Origin: Smittium culicis
Lineage: Eukaryota > Kickxellomycota > Harpellomycetes > Harpellales > Legeriomycetaceae
DNA: 12,867 nucleotides
Direction of reading: 5' to 3'
Assembly (NCBI GenBank): GCA_001970855.1
Contig: LSSN01001835.1
Coordinates: forward strand, 1-12,867
Shown: positions 1 to 7,646 of the stretch, in pieces
Numbering within the stretch: the stretch's first letter is position 1
Layout of the letters: every line of letters begins with the position of its first letter
Notes under the pieces: model-generated
Databases searched by the model: none
What the model was told of the DNA's origin: nothing
Seen by the model: the letters and a program-made list of their open reading frames with translations, nothing else
Program-made: the position numbers and the translations under genes

Positions 1-306
1 ATAAAAATATAATTACACTCCGGAAAATCTGCATCAAATCATTAAATTTCCTCATAAATAAAAAGCTTTTGGAATTTAAATTAAGCCAATATTTATTCGA
101 AAATAATCAGATTTTCTACACCATATAAGCTAATATTTTTTCATCTGAGCAGTAAAAAATTTAATTATACACATGGTATATAATTAGATCTTAATCTTAT
201 TTATGAATCTATAAACAAAAAAATTTCGTTCTCAATATTGGGTAATTTCTAGAATTATTCAAATAGACTCAGAATTTTTTATAGCTAGAAAAACATTCAA
301 CCCTAA

Positions 307-321
307 ATATATATATATATA
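307..321. repeat. (AT)n microsatellite
   Basis: Fifteen bases of uninterrupted alternating A and T. It is short and probably only reflects the base composition. Confidence 0.9.
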
Positions 322-598
322 ATTCAGTGGTAATAAGTTTGCTATATCAGAGATTCTATTAAGAAGCGGAGCATATTTTAATGAAATTTTATATACATTC
401 AAATTTTATTTATGGGCTAAATTCAATTTTATATATTATCAATTAGCTCACATATATTAACCAATAGAAACACAGAAGTATTACCAAAAAATGCAGTTAA
501 AATGAAAAAATTACCGTTCTTCATAAAAATACCTCAATATTATGGGATTTAACTCGATTTTTTTTCATTAAAAAAATTTCTTGGAATGTATGGAATTC

Positions 599-613
599 AT
601 ATATATATATATA
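599..613. repeat. (AT)n microsatellite
   Basis: A second fifteen-base AT run of the same length as the one at 307-321. About 40 bases downstream lies a small palindrome, GAGCATATGCTC (651-662), of unknown meaning. Confidence 0.9.
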
Positions 614-2044
614 ATTTTTAGCTATTGCGGTCAAATCCTTAGGTTCTTTTGAGCATATGCTCTTAGGGCTCATGTTGATATTCGATGCATTTTTTTTTTT
701 GGAGTTTTAATAATATTTAATATAACAATAAAGAGTTTAAAATTTGATATAGAAAGTTTATTTGATTATTAAGAGTGATTTTATTAATAGTAAGTTTGAC
801 CAAAAAAACAAATTTTTTAAATGAAATACTAAAATTTTCAGTTTAGCCTTGTTTTTATTTTCCTCCAACTTTCCCTATTTTTCGATGATGTTTCTTAGTC
901 ATTTTTTTGCGTTTTTTACACCTTTCTGATTTCATGCCAAATACTATGATATGAATTTTGTTATACTTATTATTATAGATGTATTTCATTAAAGTATTCA
1001 TTAGTGTGCTATTAATCCGACAATTTTTGCTTGAATTGATTATTATATTCACTTAGATTAAGTTTTAAAAGATTATTTTCAGAAAATATAAGGAAAATCA
1101 GAAGTATAGAACCAGACTTCAAAGAATTCTCTTTAGAATCTGATTCTTATAGTATTTTCTTTAAATATTATTATAAATTAAAATAAATTATCAAAAATAA
1201 CAATAACCTTTTTAATAAATGTTATAATGATTTCAAACTAAATTTGACAGTTTAATTAAATAAAATAATTAAAGACTTGATTTAATTAAATTTATAGTAA
1301 TAAACATAACAAAATTCACGTCACAAAATTTGACATGAATTAAAAAAGGTATAAAATCTGCGAAAAAAAAGATAAAAGAAGCATTAACAAATAACAGAAA
1401 AAATTAAAGAGAAAATAGAAATAAGGCTAAATAAAGGATTTATTATTTCATTTAATAACTTTAAATTTTTGGTAAACGTACTGTTAATAAAATTTTGTCT
1501 TGATAAACTAAATAAAAATCATATCAAAATTTAATCTCTTTATTATTATAATAAATTTAAACCTAAAATATATCCAATATCAACATGAATCCTATTAGAA
1601 TACGCTTAAAAGAACCGAATAATTATGCAACAGTAGCTGAATCTTTTAAAAATATATTGAAAATAGGGAATATTGAATATATCTAGAAAAAGGAGTTAAA
1701 TTTTTACAATTAAAGTCTTATCTTTGAGTTTTTATTACTTCAAGTTGAATTTAAAAAAAATAATAAATAGTATAAAAAAACGAAAAAAAAGATTTAAAAT
1801 TAAAAATCATACCTTAATAAATATAAAACATAGAATTAAATCTTCAAAAATAAAATAAATATATTTTTTAAGTTTTATAGTTAATAATTCAATAATTAAA
1901 TCCACTAAAATCCTTCGATATTTAATTTATACAATTTAATACTAGAAAAAATAAATTGATTGGATTTAAAGGTAGTTTACTCAAATTATACCACAAACAA
2001 CTTACTATCAATTTTTTCGATATATAATTAGCTTACTATAAATA

Positions 2045-2068
2045 TAAATAAATAAATAAATAAATAAA
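2045..2068. repeat. (TAAA)6 microsatellite
   Basis: Six perfect TAAA units. An interrupted run of the same unit lies at about 2576-2600, so this tetranucleotide expands repeatedly in the desert. Confidence 0.9.
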
Positions 2069-2575
2069 CAGTATTATAATTTTAGTAGCTACTATTATAA
2101 AGAAACTATATTATGTATTTTATGATATTATGCAATTTTTTTTTACGATTTTGAAAAAGGAATTCCGCTCCAAAATTTCAATTATTTTAATGTTAACTAT
2201 TTTATTTATATCAGGGTATGTAAATTGCTAATTTAATTTACATTATTATAGAAATTTCAAAAAATAAATAATTGATAAAAAATCAATTTTCCTTATATTA
2301 ACAATCTTTCATAAAAAATTATATAATTAATTTTTATAATTTTAATGGATAAAAATGTGACATATGGTTTTTTTAAAATGTAAATAATATTGAATATCTA
2401 AATTTTTTTAATATAATAATATATCTTTTATTTTTTCGCAGAAATTTTTGGTTTAAATTAATTTTTATAAATTAGCCATAATTTATTTGATTTCATTTTA
2501 GTCTAGATTATTAGTTTTTTTATTTAAAATTAATATATAACTAATTATTATGATTAATGTTTTTTTTGATATGTA

Positions 2576-2600
2576 TAAATAAATAAACAAATAAATAAAA
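2576..2600. repeat. Interrupted TAAA repeat
   Basis: Imperfect TAAA/CAAA units, similar to the perfect tract at 2045-2068. Confidence 0.75.
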
Positions 2601-5284
2601 AATTCCAACATTATTTTCAAGATCAAAAAAAAAAAAATCAAAAACCAATACAAGAAAATTTTTTTGAGTTATTACAAACTACACTTATTGTGTTATAAGA
2701 GCTATTTAACTTTAATAAAACTCGATTTTATAACTTGAACTGATTTTTATTATTCCATATATTATAAGGAAAATTGAGTTTGAATTTGGTACCATTATGA
2801 ATAAAATAATATATTTATAAAAAGAAAACATAACTTTATGCATGTTTTAATTAAGTTTCCTGAAATAACAGAAAAAAAACCTCTAATATTTCAGGCATAA
2901 TTAAGTGTTTAAAAAATAATATTTGACTAATCTTAATTTTATAATTCATATTAACCCAAAATTACCATAATTGGATTATTAAATTTATTTATTTGATTTA
3001 AAAATTTTTATTAACAAATATAGAAATAAATATTTCATTCATAATCGTTTTTCTTTGAAGTTTTATACAGCTTAACATATTATTTTATAAACATTTTCTT
3101 GCTAAAGAATGTTTTATACGTTGAAGGATGTAGTGATTAGTATGATTTTTATGCTTGATATTTGATTTAAAAATATGGATATGTGATCAAAGAATGCAAT
3201 TTTTTGCAGCTATAAATTACTGCTCTGAAAATTAATATTTTATTATTATGTTTTATTGGAATTTAAAATTTTTATCTTATATTATTATTTGTTTAAATAA
3301 GTTTATTGATTTTTAATTTTAAATTAGTATTTTCCAGAAAAATTATTATCTATAATTTTTTATCCTAAATATACTCTTTTAAAATTTTTTTTTATGAATT
3401 AGATAATAATTGGACAATATATATAATCTATTCCAATTTATTTTTGAATATGGTTTAAATTTAATTTTTAATCTTAGCAGAGGATAGTTTTAATATTTAA
3501 AGCTTCGCTGTTTGAAATAAATTTCAATATTTTGCATCAAACTGCTAAATTTTGAAGTATATATATTTCATTTATTATTAAGTATTATTTATTGATTTTT
3601 TTTTTAATTAAACTTGTTTTAAATATTAAATTTGGGCATTTTTTAAATTAAATTGGGATTTTAATTCTTTTTACATAATATAACTTGTTATTTTAATGTA
3701 TCTACCAGTAGAAAAAAAAATATACATAATAAATTTTGACGCAGATAAAAGATATTTGAATTTTTTAGGCACGAAGGGAGGAATAAAAAAGAAAATAAAG
3801 TTGGACTTAAACTGAAACTATGGCTGAAATAGTGTTTTTTATTTAATATTATAGGGATAATATATATTTAGAAGGATAAATATAATATTATAAATAATTC
3901 ACTTAGATTTTTTTGTAAGATGGAAAAAGGTTACCATTTTTTAATTTTGAAGAAAAATCTAAATTATATTATTAAATGAAAATAATAATAAAAACATTTA
4001 TAATTTTCAAATAATAGCTTGATGAGATTATGATATGTTCTAGAAGGATATAGAAGAAACTGGTATTAATCTATGGATATTTACATAATTTTAAATGATT
4101 TTATTTGATGTTCCATAAGGTTCCATTGTATTCCATAATGTTTGATAAAGCTCTAGATTGATTCTGCGCATAAAAAAATTATAGTATTATATAAAAAATT
4201 TTATTAAATTACCAAAAAAGTATTTTTTAGATTCTATTAATTGTACAGTAAAAAGTAAAATCATTAATATATTGATTTAGGAATTTAAAAATAAAAAAAA
4301 ACAAAAAGAATAATTTATTGAATATTTTATGGTTTATAGGTAAATATTTTATTTTTCTATACTAGAAAAAAATTAAATTATTGAATGGATCGTAGAATTA
4401 GTTTACTTATATCGGAAAAATTATTATTATTTTTTTTTCAGATTAAAAAAAAAATACCCCATAAGGATGCATTGTATAATATTTCCGATAAAATATAAAT
4501 TAATTCTTTTTTTTAATATTCGAAGACACTTAGTGTTTTTATTTTTTATCATTCTCGTATAAAAATCAGCATATCATCGATATTCCCTCTAGGAATAAAA
4601 GGACCATTATTAGTTTACCATTTTTAATCGATTCAATGCTAGTTAATATACACATTTTTTTTATATATAAAATTTTGTATATATACAAGATAAAAATGTA
4701 AAATATTAAAAAAAATGCATCTCATAAAAAATTGAATACTATTTGTAGTTGAATTTATAATAATATTTTTTTTAGCTTATTATATTCTAAAAAATTTGAA
4801 TAAAAAAATTTTTTTTCAGCCTTTACCTTAGTATTTATAACTGGAATATATAATTAAATCATATTACGATTACCGGACAAAATTAAATTTTATTTAAATA
4901 TGATTTAATATGAATAAAAATGTTTATTGACCTTTGTGGGTATCTATTACAACCAGTTTTTGTAAGAAGATGTATAATATTAGCTATAATAAAATTTTGA
5001 GTTTAAAAAATAATTTTCTTAACTTGAATTCAAGAATATTCTATAGCAGTTTTCAATATAATAAGATCAAATAAGAAACTTTAAAGAATTTTAATTGTTA
5101 AAAATATTATAAAGGAAGAATTTGGCGGGAAGATTAAAACGAATCGCAATATAAAGATCAATATAATACATAGTATATACATATGTTATATTATTAAATA
5201 TTTCCAACTTGTTCTAGGCTGTGTAATTAATTTTTTGCGGCTGAAGTGTTATTTTTGTGAAGAAAAGTCACACAAAAAATCTTC

Positions 5285-5305
5285 GATGATGATAATGATG
5301 ATGAT
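5285..5305. repeat. (GAT)7 microsatellite, one unit AAT
   Basis: Seven trinucleotide units, the fourth changed to AAT. It is preceded by a possible hairpin at 5252-5278, with TTTTTGTG facing CACAAAAA. No open frame spans it, so it is not an amino-acid repeat. Confidence 0.85.
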
Positions 5306-5345
5306 TAGACCCAAATATTAGATATATTATAGATTTCCTAAAGGT

Positions 5346-5541
5346 TTAGCCCTTTCCCGTCCAACGCTCTTTGAAAAAATCAATTTATTGATTCGTATAT
5401 GATTTATAATCAAATCTATTATTTGCCCATATCTTAAAATAATCAATGTTTCTTAAAGCTTCAGAATTAAATTATTTTAACTGAGAATAGTTGGATATAT
5501 TTTGAAGGTCAAAAATAGTCTACCGCCCGCGAAAGGGTTAA
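5346..5541 (-). mobile_element. piggyBac-like MITE, copy A
   Basis: A 196-bp element with no coding capacity. Read on the minus strand it begins TTAACCCTTTCGCGGGCGG, continues TAGACTATTTTTGA, and ends with CAAAGAGCGTTGGACGGG followed by AAAGGGCTAA, so the terminal repeat TTARCCCTTTC is inverted at the two ends. One TTAA has decayed to TTAG (5346-5349). Flanking TTAA and a terminus beginning CCC are hallmarks of the piggyBac superfamily; assigning this family to it is inference because no transposase is present. Copies D and F share both ends and the interior motif TTATAAATCATA. Confidence 0.82.
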
Positions 5542-5554
5542 TATTAACCCTTTC
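5531..5554. repeat. Perfect 24-bp palindrome at junction of copies A and B
   Basis: Each half is GAAAGGGTTAAT read toward the centre. It forms because the end of copy A and the start of copy B abut with only two bases between their TTAA sites. Confidence 0.92.
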
Positions 5555-5740
5555 AGATGTAGTTGGTTTTTTTTTAACTGCCAAAATTATACAACTGTAT
5601 GAAAATTTAATAAAACAATATAGTATTTTAATTTTTTATTGGCTATAAAGGTTGGTATATCGAATAAAAAAATTACTGATAGACTTAACCAATTATGATT
5701 TTTAAATAGGTTTAAACTTGTTAGCCCCAAAAAGGGTTAA
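5544..5740 (+). mobile_element. piggyBac-like MITE, copy B (divergent subfamily)
   Basis: A 197-bp stretch bounded by TTAACCCTTTCAGATG on the left and CCCCAAAAAGGGTTAA on the right, with intact TTAA at both ends and almost the same length as copies A, D and F. It lacks the TAGACTATTTTT box next to the left end and its interior aligns poorly with the others (weak similarity around CCAAAATTATACAACTGT). It is either a separate subfamily mobilised by the same transposase or an unrelated element sharing only termini. It encodes no protein. Confidence 0.65.
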
Positions 5741-5770
5741 GCGTAGTCAAAAATCATAATTGGATAAGTC
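5682..5770. repeat. 22-bp inverted repeat straddling the right end of copy B
   Basis: The arms at 5682-5703 and 5749-5770 match at 21 of 22 bases in inverted orientation (core CCAATTATGATTTTT) around a 45-base spacer. The left arm lies inside copy B and the right arm outside it, so it is not the element's terminal repeat. Confidence 0.85.
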
Positions 5771-5980
5771 AAATTATAATTATTTGTTATTGGGTACATT
5801 AAAGTTAATAGCCAACAACTTATAAACATAATATGGGCGATTCTTTATGAAGAGGTCGTTTTTTATTGTAAAGAGTTTCTGTGTATAAAATCGCATAAAA
5901 AATAAACCGCCAATGAGTAGAATAGTTTATTTTTTTAGCAAATAAAAATTTTATATTGAAACGAAGAAATAGAAAAATCA

Positions 5981-6158
5981 AAATGCCTTTTTTGCTCCGC
6001 CAATAATACTTAAAAAAAGTGATTTACAGGCCAATAACATTAAACTTCAACAAGGTGCTCTCTTCGTTCTGAATCTCCGATATATTTATTTATAGTAATT
6101 TCATTGGCTGGATAATTATGCTAGCTGAAAAATAGTCTACTGTCCCTGGAAGGGTTAA
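5981..6158 (-). mobile_element. piggyBac-like MITE, degraded copy C
   Basis: The end at 6123-6158 is clear: on the minus strand it reads TTAACCCTTCCAGGGACAG, then TAGACTATTTTT. The opposite end is weak, with CTTTTTTGCTCCGCCAA near 5987 resembling the CCCTTTCCCGTCCAACG end of copy A. The total is about 178 bp, shorter than the intact copies. The interior is strongly diverged, so the left boundary is uncertain by tens of bases. Confidence 0.5.
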
Positions 6159-6228
6159 AGAAAGATGAACATCAAAGGGTAAAGTAGTAAAATTATCGAG
6201 GCATTATAAAACAAGAACCTTGTATTTA

Positions 6229-6339
6229 TTACTCTTTCACATGCGGTAGAATATTTTAGAAAAGTAATTTAATACCGAGACCTTAAGAATTATTGGCTTG
6301 TTAAAGAATATCAGCAAGTGATAAAGTTGTCTATAGACC
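6229..6339 (+). mobile_element. piggyBac-like MITE, left part of a split copy (G)
   Basis: It opens with TTACTCTTTCACATGCGGTA then GAATATTTTAGA, a one-base-deleted match to the family left end. Its later part (CCGAGA, ATTATTGG, AGAATATCA) follows the interior of copy F in order. It stops at the TTAA where copy D begins, and its right part resumes after D at 6537. Between the left end and CCGAGA it is about 35 bases shorter than copy F, so it carries an old internal deletion. Confidence 0.72.
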
Positions 6340-6536
6340 TTAACCCTTTCACGAGCAGTAGACTATTTTTGGCCCTCCGGATATAGCCAATTGTTCTCAA
6401 CTATAATTCCTTAATCCCGAGGAATTATGAATTATTTGCCTGCTGTATAATTACAGCAAATAATAAATTTACTTATAAATCATAAACGAATCATAAATTT
6501 TATTTTTTTAAAGAGCGATGGGCGGGAGAGGGGTAA
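6340..6536 (+). mobile_element. piggyBac-like MITE, copy D, nested in copy G
   Basis: A 197-bp copy starting TTAACCCTTTCACGAGCAG then TAGACTATTTTTGG, and ending TTTTTTTAAAGAGCGATGGG then CGGGAGAGGGGTAA. The left target site is intact TTAA (6340-6343) and the right one has decayed to GTAA (6533-6536). It interrupts copy G, whose remaining right end follows directly. Inside is a small palindrome TGCTGTATAATTACAGCA (6441-6458). No open frame. Confidence 0.85.
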
Positions 6537-6587
6537 AAGAGTCAATAAATTCGACTTTTTTAAGAGTTTTGGACAGGAAAGGGTCAA
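6537..6587 (+). mobile_element. piggyBac-like MITE, right part of split copy G
   Basis: GAGTCAATAAATTCGACTTT (6539-6558) corresponds to GAATCAATAAATTGAT in copy A, and the element then ends with TTTTGGACAGGAAAGGGTCAA. It has the same orientation as the fragment at 6229-6339. Together the two make about 162 bp of one older element split by copy D. Confidence 0.75.
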
Positions 6588-6622
6588 ATGTTTGAATTAT
6601 GAGCAAACTCAATATATAATTG

Positions 6623-6816
6623 TTAACCCTAACATGGGTGGTAGACTATTTTTGATCTTGAAATATAACCAACTGTTCAATTAAAAAAATTTTGTTCCGA
6701 GAATCAATCAATAATTGGTATAATATAGAATATCAACAAATAAAAATTATAATTATAAATCATAACCGAATCGTTATTTTAGTTTTTTTAAAGAGTGTTG
6801 GACGCGAAAGGATTAA
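6623..6816 (+). mobile_element. piggyBac-like MITE, copy F
   Basis: A 194-bp copy with TTAA at both ends (6623-6626 and 6813-6816). It starts TTAACCCTAACATGGGTGG then TAGACTATTTTTGA, and ends TTTTTTTAAAGAGTGTTGG then ACGCGAAAGGATTAA. It is colinear with copies A and D through the interior. The CCCTAA at its left end is a mutated terminus and not telomeric. It lies about 830 bp upstream of the PAQR start codon. Confidence 0.85.
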
Positions 6817-7080
6817 GCCAAAAGTTGCGATTCCTAGTTATCGGAAATATACGGATGCCTTGTAAACCATTTATGTAATAAAAGCGATCATGTACTTTGA
6901 AGAGATTGTGTTGTGCTTTTTTTGAGGCTATTTTTAGCATTCAATTTATCTCTAACAATTAAGATAAATGTGACCTTAATCCTCTCTATCAGACAAATAG
7001 ACCAATTATATCAATCGATTAATAATTGTTCAATAAGCTGTTAACTTTCTTCCACTAAGCAATGCTGAGCAAATAAAGAC

Positions 7081-7380
7081 GGGTTTTTAATCAGCGGAGG
7101 TGAGTGATTATACATTCGCTATTGATTAGTGAGTGCCCTTATGTAGCCATTACCTAAGTTATATTTATAGGAGATGCTAACATGGTCCGCGATTTAGCTT
7201 GATTGAGGTACAGATATTTTAGAATGGGCATAGCTGTCCAGAGGCGATTGATTATAAGCCAATGATAGATCTGGAGTATTGTTTTATTACACCGCTGAGC
7301 TGAGGTGTGCTCTGCTGGTTAATCTTAATAGCGAAGATTAGTTGGCCAGATTACTAAGAGAAAATTGGCAATTTTTCCAG
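7081..7380 (+). other. GC-balanced noncoding island, possible spliced UTR or RNA gene
   Basis: A hand count gives 125 G+C in 300 bases (about 42%), far above the surrounding intergenic sequence and above the coding regions. No long frame is open. GTGAGT at 7100 and TTTATAG ending at 7170 would bound a 71-nt intron, the size of the introns in the downstream gene, but the joined flanks have stops in every frame. A 55-codon open stretch on the minus strand (about 7154-7318) has no early ATG and no family resemblance. It could be a 5' leader, a structured RNA gene, a regulatory region or a decayed insertion. Confidence 0.4.
7311..7350 (+). other. Potential RNA hairpin with GU wobbles
   Basis: GCTGGTTAATCTT (7314-7326) can pair fully with AAGATTAGTTGGC (7334-7346) around a seven-base loop. 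That gives 13 pairs, four of them G-U, and skipping one C adds three more pairs. G-U pairs stabilise only the + strand transcript, since the complement would have C-A mismatches, so the fold favours a + strand RNA. A smaller hairpin, ACACC with GGTGT, lies just upstream (7289-7308). No known RNA family was recognised. Confidence 0.45.
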
Positions 7381-7455
7381 TATCTGGGGTTTGCAAAATT
7401 TCTCTATGATATTCACATTCGCTCGCTTTGATTTAAACCAGAAACAACTCTGTGC

Positions 7456-7578
7456 TATATATAATCTCTTTTATTTACACTACCAAATACATTTCACTTC
7501 ATTTTTAATTCAAAAGTTATTTTTATTTTATTTTCATTTCTTCATTTCATTTCATTTTCACCATCCTTTCATACCCGC
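7456..7578 (+). promoter_or_regulatory. Candidate core promoter with TATA-like box and CT-rich tract
   Basis: TATATATAA at 7456-7464 is followed by about 110 bases strikingly rich in T and C on the + strand, including repeated TTTCATTTCAT. Pyrimidine-rich blocks just before transcription starts are common in fungal promoters. It ends about 70 bases before the ATG at 7647. In this AT-rich background TATA-like strings are frequent, so the box itself is weakly supported. Confidence 0.45.
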
Positions 7579-7590
7579 ATGAAATTATAG
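7579..7590 (+). promoter_or_regulatory. Possible three-codon upstream ORF
   Basis: ATG AAA TTA TAG lies 56 bases before the PAQR start codon. If the transcript starts in the CT-rich block, this ATG would be met first by scanning ribosomes. Its context (CGC before ATG, A after) is weaker than that of the main start. Confidence 0.3.
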
Positions 7591-7646
7591 TTACTAATTA
7601 AAAAGCATAGTTGAATAATATATCAACTGTAACTTCATTTTCAAAA

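Larger units (their letters stand above)
1..5345. other. AT-rich gene-free region
   Basis: No credible gene is visible on either strand. The sequence is extremely AT-rich (the line at 2401-2460 has 7 G+C in 60), full of homopolymer A/T runs and short tetranucleotide repeats, with stops dense in all frames. The only open stretches are a minus-strand frame near 855-1052 that lacks an ATG for its first 17 codons, and a 33-codon ATG frame at 1585-1686; neither resembles a known protein. I saw no tRNA B-box-like sequence or rRNA segment. Untranslated RNA genes cannot be excluded by eye. Confidence 0.7.
6817..7646 (+). other. Upstream region of the PAQR gene
   Basis: No gene is supported here. The first 250 bases are ordinary AT-rich spacer. 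Bases 7081-7380 are much richer in G+C, and 7456-7578 look like a core promoter; both have separate entries. An open frame at 7391-7582 begins with TTG, has a composition imposed by the CT-rich tract, and was not accepted. Confidence 0.6.

Noticed and set aside
855..1052. Minus-strand 65-codon open frame, basic at its C-terminus
   Set aside because: It opens with GTG, its first ATG is codon 18, it has no recognisable family, and it lies in an AT desert where a frame of this size is expected by chance.
1585..1686. Plus-strand 33-codon ATG frame with a somewhat more coding-like composition
   Set aside because: Too short, no splice partner found on either side, and no resemblance to a known protein.
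6623..6634. CCCTAA-like telomeric repeat
   Set aside because: A single occurrence, explained as a mutated transposon terminus by alignment with copies A and D.
5346..6816. CRISPR-like array or phage-type repeats
   Set aside because: The repeats are long, in both orientations, with inverted termini and TTAA flanks, which fits transposons and not short direct repeats with spacers.
7154..7318. Minus-strand open stretch of about 55 codons in the GC-balanced island
   Set aside because: No ATG until past the middle and no family similarity; chance openness is more likely at this higher G+C.
7391..7582. Plus-strand 63-codon frame rich in Phe and His
   Set aside because: It starts with TTG and its residues simply reflect the CT-rich promoter tract.
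7611..7646. Upstream extension of the PAQR protein by 12 residues from TTG at 7611
   Set aside because: TTG is not a normal start in a eukaryotic nuclear gene, and the ATG at 7647 has a good initiation context.
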